Positions 18,662 through 27,898 of a stretch of DNA of 61,837 nucleotides are shown piece after piece (the first letter of the stretch is position 1; the number at the start of each line of letters is the position of its first letter). The DNA is from Candidatus Methylomirabilota bacterium. Lineage in GTDB: Bacteria > Methylomirabilota > Methylomirabilia > Rokubacteriales > DASRDR01. The DNA lies in the NCBI GenBank assembly GCA_036005065.1, contig DASYQW010000175.1, positions 1-61,837 of the forward strand. Direction: 5' to 3'. The notes below the pieces were generated by a model. It did no database searches and was not told the origin of the DNA. It saw only the letters and a list, made by a program, of their open reading frames with translations. The translations under genes and the position numbers were made by a program.

Positions 18662-19092
18662 GCTACGCCTTCGATGTCAACGTCCTGCTGTACGCCTCCG
18701 ACCGGCAGAGTCCGTTTCATCGCCGCGCGGTCGAATTCCTCGGCGACTGCTCGTCTCGGGCCGAAGTGTTCTACGTCGCCTGGCCCACGGCGATGGCATA
18801 CCTGCGGATCGCGACTCACCCGGCGGTCTTCGAAGCTCCGCTGCCGCCGGAAGAGGCGATGCGGAACATCGAGGCCCTCCTGCGCCTGCCCCACGCGCGC
18901 TTCCTGGGCGAAGAAGAGGGATTCTGGGACGCCTATCGCCGGGCGACCGACGGCCTCACCGTGCGGGGAAACCTGGTGCCCGACGCGCACGTGGCGGCGC
19001 TTCTATTCCAGCACGGGGTCCGCCGGTTCTACACCCGGGATGCCGACTTCCGGCGATTCGCGTTCCTGGACGTCCGCGACCCCTTCTCATGA
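18658..19092 (+). CDS. VapC-type PIN-domain ribonuclease toxin
   Basis: This 144-residue protein belongs to the PIN family whose members read DVNVLLYA near the start and FLR-x-x-THP-x-x-F in the middle (here YLRIATHPAVF). Acidic metal-site candidates are D6, D109 (PDAHVAALL) and D128/D130 (TRDADFRRF). The usual Glu of the FLR block is Ala47 here; relatives of this subfamily often carry Gly there, so loss of activity is not implied. It would cleave RNA and be neutralised by the upstream antitoxin, to which it is coupled by a GTG start. The pair sits between coxL and coxG. Confidence 0.87.
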   Translation: MSYAFDVNVLLYASDRQSPFHRRAVEFLGDCSSRAEVFYVAWPTAMAYLRIATHPAVFEAPLPPEEAMRNIEALLRLPHARFLGEEEGFWDAYRRATDGLTVRGNLVPDAHVAALLFQHGVRRFYTRDADFRRFAFLDVRDPFS

Positions 19093-19119
19093 GACCGGGT
19101 TGTTGAGGAGTCGCCGGCC

Positions 19120-19698
19120 GTGAAGATCGAGCAGACATTCGTCCTCGAGGCGGCCCCCGACCGCGTGTGGGCCTTCCTGACCGACCCGTATCAGGTCGCG
19201 AGCTGCCTGCCGGGCGCCGCGATCACGGAGCGGATCGACGACCGAACCTGGCGGGGCGCCATCACGGTGAAGGTCGGGCCGGTGACCACGAGCTACAAGG
19301 GCACGATCCGATTCGAGCGGCTCGACGGCGAGCGGTGGGAAGCCGAGCTACTCGGCCAGGGCCAGGACGTCAAGGGCAGGGGTGGGGCCGAGATGCGGAT
19401 GCAGAGCCGCCTCCGCCCGACCGACCACGGCACGGAGATCACCGTCGTATCCGAGGTGAGCATCAGCGGATTGCTCGCCCAGCTGGGCCGCGGGATGATC
19501 GAGAGCGTGTCGACCCAGATCTTCCGGCAATTCGCAGCCGCCATGCAGCAGAAGCTGGCGACGGCCGCCGGCTCCGGCCAGGCCGACGCCGGGGCCACGC
19601 CGGCCGAGCCCAAGCCGTTGAACGTCCTTTCGCTAGGGGCCAAGGCGGTGGGGCAGGCGGTGAAGCGCGCTCTGGGCGGCGAGGCGGAGAACCCGTGA
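19120..19698 (+). CDS. coxG: CoxG-like SRPBCC-domain protein
   Basis: This 192-residue protein has a START/SRPBCC fold typical of CO dehydrogenase subunit G: KIEQTFVLEAAPDRVWAFLTD at the start and CLPGAAITERIDDRTWRG shortly after. A long amphipathic C-terminal tail runs from about residue 145. CoxG proteins are membrane-associated partners of CO dehydrogenase and are linked in recent work to quinone transfer. The start is a GTG with TTGAGGAG about 9 bases upstream. It probably belonged to the cox transcript before vapBC came to lie in front of it. Confidence 0.87.
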   Translation: MKIEQTFVLEAAPDRVWAFLTDPYQVASCLPGAAITERIDDRTWRGAITVKVGPVTTSYKGTIRFERLDGERWEAELLGQGQDVKGRGGAEMRMQSRLRPTDHGTEITVVSEVSISGLLAQLGRGMIESVSTQIFRQFAAAMQQKLATAAGSGQADAGATPAEPKPLNVLSLGAKAVGQAVKRALGGEAENP

Positions 19699-19771
19699 AC
19701 CCTCTCCCGCCAATGCCCGTTGCTCCGGGTGGTCCCGCCCAGGCTCGCGTCGTGGCCGCCGGGGGAGAGCG

Positions 19772-20710
19772 ATGAGCGGCGACGATCTGCTCGGGCTGGT
19801 CTATGACCTGGCCCGGCGGCGCGAGCCCTTCGCCCTGGCCACCGTGGTCCACTGCGAGCGGCCGACGTCGGCCAAGCCGGGAGCCAAGGCGCTCATCCGA
19901 TCGGATGGTTCGATGACGGGGTGGATCGGCGGAAGCTGCGCCGAGCCCCTCGCCGTCCGCGAGGCCCTCGAGGCGCTCCGGGACGGGCAGCCGCGACTGA
20001 TCGCGCTCGTCGGCGAGGGCGGCGAGCCGGATCGCCGCGAGGGCGTGCGGGAGTACACCATGAGTTGCCACAGCGGCGGGACCCTGGAGATCTTCATCGA
20101 GCCCGTCCTGCCGAAGCCCCAGCTCGTGCTGGTCGGGAGCGGCCCGGTCGTCGAGACCCTGGCCGCCCTCGGCCGGGCCGTGAGCTTCGACGCGGTGGTG
20201 GTGGCCGGCCCGGAGGACCTCTGGCCCGTCTCGATCACGGCAGAAACCGCGGTCGTGGTGGCCACCCACGGGCGCTTCGACGAGGATGCGCTGGAGCAGG
20301 CCCTCCAGAGTCGGGCGCGCTACGTCAGCCTGGTGGCGAGCCCCAAGCGCGCCCGGGCGCTGGTCGAGACCCTGAGGGGGCGCAGCGTTCCGCTCGAGGC
20401 CCTCGAGCGGCTCAAGGCGCCGGCCGGGCTCGATCTCGGCGCCGTCACGCCCGAGGAGATCGCGGTGAGCATCCTGGCCGAGATCGTCCGCGCCCGCCGC
20501 GCCTGGGCCGACGCCCGAGCGGAGGCGCCCGTCGAAGAGCCGACCGCGGCCGGCACGGCCCGCGACCCGATCTGCGGGATGACCGTGGCCGTCGCCGGAG
20601 CCCCGCCCACCTCGGAGGTCGCGGGCCAGCGGTTCTACTTCTGTGGCGCCGGCTGCAAGGAGCGGTTCGACCGGAACCCGACCCCGTACGCCGTCGGCAC
20701 GCGCGACTGA
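19772..20710 (+). CDS. CoxI/XdhC-family maturation factor with a C-terminal YHS domain
   Basis: This 312-residue protein starts with an XdhC/CoxI domain (EPFALATVVHCERPTSAKPG, then GGSCAEPLAVREA and the MSCHSGGTLEIFIEP block). A Rossmann-like half follows (LVLVGSGPVVETLAALG, VVVATHGRFDEDALEQAL). XdhC proteins bind molybdenum cofactor and help insert its sulfido ligand. Unusually, residues about 263-305 form a YHS-type metal-binding domain: DPICGMTV followed by YFCGAGCKERFDRNP, with three cysteines. YHS domains also occur on copper ATPases and other metal-handling proteins. Because form I CO dehydrogenase needs copper at its Mo site, a metal-delivery role is plausible but is inference. It is the last gene of the cox cluster. 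Confidence 0.85.
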   Translation: MSGDDLLGLVYDLARRREPFALATVVHCERPTSAKPGAKALIRSDGSMTGWIGGSCAEPLAVREALEALRDGQPRLIALVGEGGEPDRREGVREYTMSCHSGGTLEIFIEPVLPKPQLVLVGSGPVVETLAALGRAVSFDAVVVAGPEDLWPVSITAETAVVVATHGRFDEDALEQALQSRARYVSLVASPKRARALVETLRGRSVPLEALERLKAPAGLDLGAVTPEEIAVSILAEIVRARRAWADARAEAPVEEPTAAGTARDPICGMTVAVAGAPPTSEVAGQRFYFCGAGCKERFDRNPTPYAVGTRD

Positions 20711-20858
20711 GATCCCGCTCCCCCGCCTGCCGAGCCCCTGCGCCCTCGCCTCGTCGAGATCCGATCCCCCCGCGCGTGGCCATGTGCACGTCTGACGCCT
20801 CCCGTCCTTCGGCGCCGCCGCGGGGTAGGGGCGTTATAGTGAATGATGAGGACTTGCC

Positions 20859-22649
20859 ATGCCGTCCCCCATCGAAGACTACGCGCTGATCGGCGACTGC
20901 CAGACCGCTGCCCTGGTGGCCCGCGACGGCTCGATCGACTGGCTCTGCTTCCCGCGCTTCGACTCGGGCGCCTGCTTTGCCGCGCTGCTGGGGACGCCCG
21001 AGCACGGCCGGTGGCTGCTCACTCCGGTGGCCGAGGTCCGCCAGGTCCGACGCCGCTATCGGCCGGGCACGCTCGTGCTCGAGACGGACTACGAGGTCGA
21101 GGGTGGCGCCGTGACGCTGGTGGACTGCATGCCGCCCCGCAGTGGGCTGCCCGACGTCGTCCGCATGGTCGTGGGCCGGCGCGGGCAGGTGCCGATGCGG
21201 ATGCAGCTCGTCATCCGATTCGACTACGGCTCGATCGTGCCCTGGGTCCGCCGGGTCGACCGCGGCATCCGGGCGATCGCCGGTCCGGACACACTCCTCC
21301 TCCAGACGCCCGTCGACCTCCGCGGCGAAGATCTGACCACCATTGCCGACTTCACCGTGTCGGAGGGCCAGCGGGTGCCGTTCGCGCTGACGTGGTGCCC
21401 CTCTCACGAGGAGCGCCCACCTGAGCGTGATCCGGACCAGTCGGTCCAACAGACCGAGGCGTGGTGGAGGGAGTGGTCTGCCCGCTGCACCTACGAGGGA
21501 CCGTGGCACGACGCGGTCCTCCGGTCGCTCATCACCCTGAAGGCGCTCACCTACACGCCGACCGGCGGCATCGTGGCGGCCGCCACCACATCGCTCCCGG
21601 AATGGCCGGGCGGGGTACGGAACTGGGACTACCGCTTCTGCTGGATCCGGGACGCCACCTTCACCCTCTACGCGCTCATGATGGGCGGCTACACGGACGA
21701 GGCGCTGGCGTGGCGGGAGTGGCTCCTTCGCGCGGTGGCCGGGAATCCGACCCAGATCCAGATCATGTACGGACTGGCCGGTGAGCGCCGCCTGACGGAG
21801 CTCGAGCTGCCCTGGCTGCCCGGATACGGGGGCGCGAAACCCGTCCGCATCGGCAACGCCGCCCACCGCCAGCTCCAGCTCGACATCTTCGGCGAGGTCT
21901 CGGATGCCCTCCACGTGGCCCGCCAGGAGGGACTCCAGGACGACGAGAACGCCTGGCGGGTCCAGCGGCAGCTGCTCGAGTACCTGGAATCGATCTGGAA
22001 CCAGCCGGACGAGGGCATCTGGGAGGTGCGGGGCCCGCGGCGGCACTTCACCCACTCCAAGGTGATGGCGTGGGTGGCGCTGGACCGCGCCATCAAGGGA
22101 GTCGAGCGCTTCGGGCTGCAGGGGGCGGTCGACCGGTGGCGCCGGCTACGCGAGACGATTCACGACGAGGTCTGCCGGAAGGGCTTCGATCCCGCCCGGA
22201 ACACGTTCGTGCAGTATTACGGCGCGAAAGAGGTCGACGCCAGCCTCCTGATGCTTCCGCTCGTGGGGTTCCTGCCGCCGACCGATCCGCGCGTCCGGGG
22301 GACCGTCGAGGCGATCGAGCGCGAGCTGGTACGGGACGGCTTCGTGGCCCGCTATCCGACGATCCCGGAGGTCGATGGGCTCCCGCGGGGTGAGGGGGTG
22401 TTCCTGGCCTGCACGTTCTGGCTGGCCGACAACCTCGCCCTCCTCGGCCGCCACCAGGAGGCGCGCGAGTGCCTCGAGCGGCTCCTGGCGTTGCGGAACG
22501 ACGTGGGGCTCCTCTCCGAGGAATACGATCCCGAGGGGCGGCGCTTCCTGGGCAACTTCCCCCAGGCCTTCTCTCACGTCTCCCTCATCAACACCGCCTG
22601 TAATCTCTCCGCCGCCGCCGGCCCGGCCGAGCGGCGACCCCAGAGCTGA
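20859..22649 (+). CDS. Glycoside hydrolase family 15 protein (glucoamylase/trehalase-like)
   Basis: This 596-residue protein starts with the GH15-type N-terminal beta domain (PSPIEDYALIGDCQTAALVA, then DGSIDWLCFPRFDSGACFAA). An (alpha/alpha)6 catalytic domain follows, with NWDYRFCWIRDATFTLYAL at about residues 257-275. The catalytic acid/base Glu regions are probably near IWEVRGPRRHFTHSKVMAWVA and LLSEEYDP. It has no signal peptide, so it acts on intracellular glucans or trehalose. A TATAGT at 20835-20840 may be a -10 box, without a good -35. It stands alone between the cox cluster and a convergent gene. Confidence 0.9.
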   Translation: MPSPIEDYALIGDCQTAALVARDGSIDWLCFPRFDSGACFAALLGTPEHGRWLLTPVAEVRQVRRRYRPGTLVLETDYEVEGGAVTLVDCMPPRSGLPDVVRMVVGRRGQVPMRMQLVIRFDYGSIVPWVRRVDRGIRAIAGPDTLLLQTPVDLRGEDLTTIADFTVSEGQRVPFALTWCPSHEERPPERDPDQSVQQTEAWWREWSARCTYEGPWHDAVLRSLITLKALTYTPTGGIVAAATTSLPEWPGGVRNWDYRFCWIRDATFTLYALMMGGYTDEALAWREWLLRAVAGNPTQIQIMYGLAGERRLTELELPWLPGYGGAKPVRIGNAAHRQLQLDIFGEVSDALHVARQEGLQDDENAWRVQRQLLEYLESIWNQPDEGIWEVRGPRRHFTHSKVMAWVALDRAIKGVERFGLQGAVDRWRRLRETIHDEVCRKGFDPARNTFVQYYGAKEVDASLLMLPLVGFLPPTDPRVRGTVEAIERELVRDGFVARYPTIPEVDGLPRGEGVFLACTFWLADNLALLGRHQEARECLERLLALRNDVGLLSEEYDPEGRRFLGNFPQAFSHVSLINTACNLSAAAGPAERRPQS

Positions 22650-22669
22650 GCCGCCAGAGCCTTCAGCGG

Positions 22670-22694
22670 CCTCCGGCGCAGCTCGGCGCCGAGG
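22670..22694. terminator. Possible bidirectional terminator hairpin
   Basis: CCTC-(C)-GGCGC pairs with GCGCC-GAGG around a six-base loop, between the ends of two convergent genes. There is no U-tract. Confidence 0.4.
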
Positions 22695-22700
22695 CGGCCG

Positions 22701-23810
22701 TCACGGGAGGCACGCCGCCAGGGGGGTCGGGGCCTCGCCGAGCGCCTCCGCGACAGCGGGATGCGTGAGCTTCCCGCCGCAGACGTTGACGCCGCTCGCC
22801 AGGGCCCGGTTCTCGCGCGCCGCCGCCGCCACGCCCTTGTCCGCCAGCTCCATGATGTAGGGCAGCGTCGCGTTGGCCAGGGCGAAGGTGGAGGTGCGCG
22901 GGACGAGGGCGGGGAGGTTGGCCACGCCGTAGTGCAGGACGCCGTCCACCCGGTAGACGGGCTCGAGCAGCGTCGTCGGCCGGATGGTGGCGACGCACCC
23001 TCCCTGGTCGACGGCGACGTCCACGATCACGGCTCCCTCCTTCATCCGGGCCACCATCGCCTCTGTCACCAGGACCGGCGCTCGGGCCCCCGCGATCAGC
23101 ACCGCGCCGATGAGCAGGTCCGCCCGTTGGGCGACCTGGGCGATGTTGAAGCTGTTGGACACGATCGTCACCACTTGCCCCCGGAAGAGGTCGTCCACGT
23201 AGCGAAGCCGATCCAGATTCACGTCGAGGACCGAAACGTCGGCTCCCAGCCCGACGGCGACCTTGGCGGCGTTGAGGCCGACCGTTCCGGCGCCCAGGAC
23301 CACGACGTTGCCGCGGGGGACGCCGGGCACGCCGGACAGGAGGATCCCGCGGCCCCCGTGGGCCTTCCCGAGATAGAACGCGCCTTCCTGGACGGCCAGG
23401 CGGCCCGCGACCTCGCTCATCGGGGTCAGCAGGGGAAGGCTCCCGTCCGCGCGCTCCACGGTCTCGTAGGCGATGGCCACGATGCGGGCCCGCCGTAGCG
23501 CGTCCGCGAGCTCCGGGGCGGGGGCGAGGTGCAGGTACGTGAAGAGGACCTGGCCGGCGCGGAGGCGGGGGTACTCCTCGGCGACGGGCTCCTTGACCTT
23601 GACCACGAGCTCGGCGCCCCAGACCTCGGCGGCGTCGCCGAGGGAAGCGCCGACGCCGGCGTAGTCCTCGTCGCGGATGCTGCTGCCGAGGCCCGCCCCT
23701 CGCTCGACCACGACGCGGTGCCCGGCCTCGCCCAGCACGCGGGCGCCGGCCGGCGTGAGGGCGACTCGCTGCTCGCCAGGCTTGATCTCGCGCGGCACCC
23801 CGACGACCAT
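22701..23810 (-). CDS. ald: Alanine dehydrogenase
   Basis: This 369-residue enzyme interconverts L-alanine and pyruvate with NAD. It shows [20 protein letters not shown] at the start and the Lys region [16 protein letters not shown] (about 70-85). The catalytic His region [12 protein letters not shown] is at about residue 145. The NAD-binding motif [21 protein letters not shown] is at about 171-191, and DVAVDQGGC follows at about 268-276. Length matches the family (about 370). It is divergent from leuC with about 115 bases between. It could supply ammonia assimilation or alanine breakdown. Confidence 0.93.
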   Translation of the reverse strand: MVVGVPREIKPGEQRVALTPAGARVLGEAGHRVVVERGAGLGSSIRDEDYAGVGASLGDAAEVWGAELVVKVKEPVAEEYPRLRAGQVLFTYLHLAPAPELADALRRARIVAIAYETVERADGSLPLLTPMSEVAGRLAVQEGAFYLGKAHGGRGILLSGVPGVPRGNVVVLGAGTVGLNAAKVAVGLGADVSVLDVNLDRLRYVDDLFRGQVVTIVSNSFNIAQVAQRADLLIGAVLIAGARAPVLVTEAMVARMKEGAVIVDVAVDQGGCVATIRPTTLLEPVYRVDGVLHYGVANLPALVPRTSTFALANATLPYIMELADKGVAAAARENRALASGVNVCGGKLTHPAVAEALGEAPTPLAACLP

Positions 23811-23925
23811 ACCGTTCCCTCCTCACCTGTTCTACTCCTGAGGGGCTCGGAAATCCACGCCGACCGAGGCCGGCGGGCCCCGAGGATTGCGCGCTACGCC
23901 GCGATCTGCCAAAATGGCCCCTACC

Positions 23926-25329
23926 ATGGCTGACACACTGCTCGACAAAGTCTGGCGCGCCCACACGGTCCGTGTCCTTCCCTCGGGACAGACCCAGCTC
24001 CTCATCGGGCTTCACCTCGTCCACGAGGTGACGAGTCCTCAGGCCTTCCAGATGCTTCGCGAGGCGGGGCTGCGGGTCCGGATGCCCGAGCGGACGTTCG
24101 CCACTGTCGACCACATCGTCCCGACCGCCTCCCAGCGCCGCCCCTTCGGCGACACCCTGGCGGAGGAGATGACGGTCCATCTCGTCCGGAACTGCCGGGA
24201 CTTCGGCATCCCGCTCTTCGATCTCGAGAGCGGTCGGCAGGGGATCGTCCACGTCATCGGCCCGGAGCTCGGACTCACCCAGCCGGGGATGACCATCGCC
24301 TGCGGGGACAGCCACACCTCGACCCACGGCGCCATCGGGGCCCTCGCATTCGGCGTCGGCACCAGCCAAGTGCGGGACGTTCTGGCCACCCAGTGCCTGG
24401 CGATGACCAAGCCGAAGCTCCGGCAGATCCGGGTCGAGGGAAAACTGGCCCGCGGCGTGTACGCCAAGGACGTCATCCTGACGATCATCCAACGGCTCGG
24501 CGTGAAGGGCGGCGTCGGGTATGCCTACGAGTACGCGGGGTCGGCCATCGAGGCGATGTCGATGGAGGAGCGCCTCACGATCTGCAACATGTCGATCGAG
24601 GGCGGGGCACGGGCGGGTTATGTCAACCCCGATGCGACGACCTTCGAGTACCTCCGAGGCCGCCCCTTCGCGCCGCCGGGATCCGCGTTCGACCGCGCCG
24701 TCGCGTGGTGGCGGAGCATGGCGACGGACCTCGACGCCCACTTCGACGACGTGGTCCGCCTGGATGCCGACGCCATCCAGCCGGTCGTGACGTGGGGGAT
24801 CAACCCTGGCCAGTCGGTCGGGGTCGGCGAGCTCATTCCCGAGCCGACCCGGGCCCCGGAGTCCGAGCGCGCGACGTGGCGCGAGGCCCTGGCCTTCATG
24901 GACATGAGCCCGGGACAGCCCATCGCCGGAACCCGCATCGACGTGGCCTTCATCGGCTCGTGCACCAACGCCCGGCTGTCCGATCTCCGGGCGGCCGCCG
25001 AGATCGCGCGCGGCCGGAGGGTGGCCAGAAGGGTGCGCGCGCTGGTGGTGCCCGGGTCCCAAGCGGTCGCCAAGTCGGCCGAGGCCGAGGGGCTCCACGA
25101 GATCTTCCAGGCGGCCGGCTTCGAGTGGCGGAAGGCGGGTTGTTCGATGTGCCTCGGCATGAACGAGGACAAGCTCGAGGGGCGCGAGGTGTGCGCGTCC
25201 TCGTCGAACCGCAACTTCATCGGGCGGCAGGGGAGCCCGACCGGGCGGACGCTCCTGATGAGCCCCGCGATGGTGGCGGCGGCGGCCATCGCCGGCGCGG
25301 TCACCGACGTGCGGGAGATGCTCCGGTGA
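23926..25329 (+). CDS. leuC: 3-isopropylmalate dehydratase large subunit
   Basis: This 467-residue aconitase-family protein isomerises 2- to 3-isopropylmalate in leucine synthesis. It starts [15 protein letters not shown]. Family motifs are [22 protein letters not shown] and [19 protein letters not shown]. The [4Fe-4S] ligand cysteines are in GSCTNAR (about 346) and CSMCLGMN (about 406 and 409). Length equals that of typical LeuC. I prefer the ATG at 23926 to one at 23914 because the protein then matches the family start. No ribosome site is seen. A TTGCGC...CAAAAT pair just upstream hints at a short-leader transcript. It overlaps leuD by four bases. Confidence 0.92.
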   Translation: MADTLLDKVWRAHTVRVLPSGQTQLLIGLHLVHEVTSPQAFQMLREAGLRVRMPERTFATVDHIVPTASQRRPFGDTLAEEMTVHLVRNCRDFGIPLFDLESGRQGIVHVIGPELGLTQPGMTIACGDSHTSTHGAIGALAFGVGTSQVRDVLATQCLAMTKPKLRQIRVEGKLARGVYAKDVILTIIQRLGVKGGVGYAYEYAGSAIEAMSMEERLTICNMSIEGGARAGYVNPDATTFEYLRGRPFAPPGSAFDRAVAWWRSMATDLDAHFDDVVRLDADAIQPVVTWGINPGQSVGVGELIPEPTRAPESERATWREALAFMDMSPGQPIAGTRIDVAFIGSCTNARLSDLRAAAEIARGRRVARRVRALVVPGSQAVAKSAEAEGLHEIFQAAGFEWRKAGCSMCLGMNEDKLEGREVCASSSNRNFIGRQGSPTGRTLLMSPAMVAAAAIAGAVTDVREMLR

Positions 25330-25937
25330 GCGGTACACCCGTGACCGCGGGCCACATCCGGCGCCAGATCGTCGGTCGCGCGATCCCGCTTCCGGGCAAC
25401 GATCTCGACACCGACCGGATCATCCCCGCGCGCTACCTGAAGAGCGTGACCTTCGAGGGGCTCGAGCAGCACGTCTTCGGGGATGCCCGCCTCCAGGACC
25501 CCGAGCACCCCTTCAACCAGGCGGCCTACGAAGGCGCCGCGATCCTCCTCGCCGGCCTGAACTTCGGCTGCGGGTCTTCGCGCGAGCACGCGCCGGAAGC
25601 GCTCCGACGCTGGGGCATTCGCGGGATCGTGGGAGGGTCCTTTGCCGAGATCTTCTTCGGGAATTGCACGGCGCTCGGCATCCCGTGCGTCACCGCCGAC
25701 ATGGCCGACATCGACGGTCTCATGAAGACGGTCGGCCGGGAGCCCGGGCAGGAGATCGTGCTCGATCTGGAGCGCCTGGAGGTCCGCTGTGGCGGGCGAA
25801 CGATTCCCGTCCGGATGCCCGAGGGGGCCCGGCAGCAGCTCCTCGGCGGCACCTGGGACGCGACCGGCGTCCTCCTGGAGGCCGGCGGCGCGATCGAGCA
25901 GGTGGCCGGCCGTCTTCCCTACGTCGCCGGCTTCTGA
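25326..25937 (+). CDS. leuD: 3-isopropylmalate dehydratase small subunit
   Basis: This 203-residue swivel-domain subunit partners LeuC. Motifs are [15 protein letters not shown] (about residues 25-39) and [16 protein letters not shown] (about 79-94), the substrate-binding loop of the aconitase superfamily. Its GTG start overlaps the leuC stop (GTGA). No leuA is seen, and leuB can be matched only loosely by the dehydrogenase at 44.5 kb, so a role in another 2-hydroxyacid isomerisation is not excluded. Confidence 0.92.
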   Translation: MSGTPVTAGHIRRQIVGRAIPLPGNDLDTDRIIPARYLKSVTFEGLEQHVFGDARLQDPEHPFNQAAYEGAAILLAGLNFGCGSSREHAPEALRRWGIRGIVGGSFAEIFFGNCTALGIPCVTADMADIDGLMKTVGREPGQEIVLDLERLEVRCGGRTIPVRMPEGARQQLLGGTWDATGVLLEAGGAIEQVAGRLPYVAGF

Positions 25938-25968
25938 GTCGACTTTCTGAGCCGGGACGCCACCGGGC

Positions 25969-27633
25969 TCAGCCGCTCGTCCGCTTCAGTCCTTCGAGCG
26001 CGTCGGCATAGCCGGGCCGCAGCGTGAGCGCCTTTTCGAACGCCGCGCGCGCCTCCGTCTTCTGTCCGAGGTTCAGGTGGACCCACCCGACGCCGTTGTA
26101 GAGCCCGTACCAGTCGGGCCGGGCCTGAATGGCCTTCTCGAACATGCCGAGCGCCTCGTGGTAGCGCCCCACGTAATAGAGACTCCACGCGACCTTGACG
26201 CGGACGGCAGGGAGCTCCGGAGAGGTGTCCGCCGCCTGGCGCTCGAGGCGCTCCAGCGCGCTGCCGAGCGGTCCGAGGGCCTCGTCGTATCGGCCGAGCT
26301 CGAACCGGGCGATGCCGAGACCGATGAGCGCGTCGACGTAGCTCGGATTCCGGTAAAGCGCGCTGAGGAACGCCTGGCCGGCGAGATGGAGCCGACCGAG
26401 GCGCAGACGGCTCCACCCGAGGCCGTCGTACAGGCCCTCCCACATCGGCTGGCGGCGCAGCGTCGTCTTGAAGACGATGATCGCCGCGCGGTGGTGTCCC
26501 AGGAAGTACTCGGACCAGCCGAGCAGGGCCCGGGCGTCGTCGTGATCGGGGTCCAGGCTCACCGCGTTCGCGAGGCGCGCGCGAGCTCCCGAGTAGTCAC
26601 GGGTCTCGTAGAGCGCCTTGCCCTGCTCGAAGGCCGCCTGAGCCCGGCTGCCACGACGCAATCCCTGGAAGAGCCCCCCCGACGCTTCCTTCGGCGCCAC
26701 GGGGTCCTCGGGCCGGTCGCTCGCCTCCTCGGCGGCTTCGCGCGCCCGCTCGGCGGCGGCCCGGGTAATGTCGGCGGCGCGCCTGGCGGCCGCGTCGGCT
26801 TCGGGCGTAGGACTCTTCGCCGCACGGGCCGCGACGGCTGTCGTCTCGTCGGCCGCCGTCCTGGCCTCCTGGGCGGCATCCATCGCGACCCGGGCCGCGT
26901 CGCGGGCCGCCTCGGCGACCGCGCGCGCCGTGGGCTCGCGGGGTGGCCCTGTCGAGCGGGTCGCGTCAGCGGCGGCGCGGGTCGCCGCGCGGGCCGCCTC
27001 CTCTGCCGCCCGGGCGGCCGCGTCGGGCTCGAGCTCGCGGGCGCTGATCGCGGGCCGGGCCGAGGGCGAGCGCGGCAGCTCCCGATCGGAGCCCGAGACG
27101 GCCGCGACCATGCTGCCATGGCCCTCGGATTCAGCGGCCACGACCCCGGCGCCACGCGCGCTGCTCCCCGACGACGCTCCGGCCGACCCGCCGATGCTGG
27201 AGCCGGCGCCTTGTGAGCTGCCGCCGCTCCCTATGCTCCCGGAACCGATGCCGGACCCAGAGCCGGCGCTCCCGCCGCCACCCGAGTTGGATCCGCCGCC
27301 GGAACCGCCACCGCCTTGCCCGCCATCCCCCTTGCCGGCATCGCCCTTCCCGGCGTCGCCCTTCCCGCCGTCACCTTTCCCGCCGTCGCCTTTCCCGCCG
27401 TCGCCTTTCCCCCCGCCGGCGTCACCCTTGCCGTCACCTTTTCCGCCGCCGCCGTCGCCTTTTCCCCCGCCGCCGTCACCCTTTCCGCCATCGCCCTTCC
27501 CGCCGCCATCCCCGCCGCCCGCGGCCAGTGCCGAATCAGCACCGAACGGGACGTGCAGATCGGCAACGGTGCCGAAATAGACCGCAACCGAAAGCACCAG
27601 AACGACATTCAGCCAGGGTCGGCTCGACGACAT
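25969..27633 (-). CDS. Secreted or envelope TPR protein with Gly-Lys-Asp repeats
   Basis: This 554-residue protein has an N-terminal hydrophobic signal (LNVVLVLSVAVYFGTVADL). Residues about 38-105 are low complexity, built of roughly 5-residue GGKGD units, then Gly/Ser-rich sequence. An alanine/arginine-rich stretch with heptad character follows (about 190-345). The C-terminus has about five TPR units (about 360-550), for example YSGARARLANAVSLDPDHDDARALLGWSEYF. I chose the ATG at 27633 because GGAAGGAGGG lies just upstream. Its function is unknown. The layout suggests an exported scaffold with a flexible linker. It converges on leuD. Confidence 0.78.
   Translation of the reverse strand: MSSSRPWLNVVLVLSVAVYFGTVADLHVPFGADSALAAGGGDGGGKGDGGKGDGGGGKGDGGGGKGDGKGDAGGGKGDGGKGDGGKGDGGKGDAGKGDAGKGDGGQGGGGSGGGSNSGGGGSAGSGSGIGSGSIGSGGSSQGAGSSIGGSAGASSGSSARGAGVVAAESEGHGSMVAAVSGSDRELPRSPSARPAISARELEPDAAARAAEEAARAATRAAADATRSTGPPREPTARAVAEAARDAARVAMDAAQEARTAADETTAVAARAAKSPTPEADAAARRAADITRAAAERAREAAEEASDRPEDPVAPKEASGGLFQGLRRGSRAQAAFEQGKALYETRDYSGARARLANAVSLDPDHDDARALLGWSEYFLGHHRAAIIVFKTTLRRQPMWEGLYDGLGWSRLRLGRLHLAGQAFLSALYRNPSYVDALIGLGIARFELGRYDEALGPLGSALERLERQAADTSPELPAVRVKVAWSLYYVGRYHEALGMFEKAIQARPDWYGLYNGVGWVHLNLGQKTEARAAFEKALTLRPGYADALEGLKRTSG
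27316..27520 (-). repeat. In-gene repeats encoding GGKGD units
   Basis: Irregular tandem repeats with a period of about 15 bases, all in frame in the TPR protein gene. Units vary as GGKGD, AGKGD and GGGGKGD. Such DNA is prone to slippage, so copy number may vary between strains. Confidence 0.7.
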
Positions 27634-27898
27634 GCGGCGCCCTCCTTCCCAAGTCTCGCTCGGACTCTCCGTCACGACCGCGAACGGACGAGACCGTGGC
27701 GCAGTTATGGCGAGGAGCAAGCCAGATGCCGCCTAGGGTCCGGGCCCGCGCGCGTCAGGCCGTTGTCTTGCATGAGCGTATGGGGCGTGGCTACTCCCGA
27801 ATTCGAAGGCATCGCGCGGCATTGTTTCAACCTGGACACCAGGCGGCGCCCCGGACGGCGCAGCGGAGGGCGTTCGCTATGACGACGAGGTCGACCAG

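Noticed and set aside
18796-18801. Loss of the second acidic residue (Glu to Ala47) in VapC as a sign of an inactive toxin.
   Set aside because: The closely similar PIN subfamily with an SGFLRVVTHP-type block also lacks Glu there, so this is probably a family trait.
27316-27520. Regular short repeats that might be a CRISPR-like array.
   Set aside because: The period is about 15 bases without unique spacers. It is in frame in a coding gene and encodes GGKGD units, and no cas genes are near.
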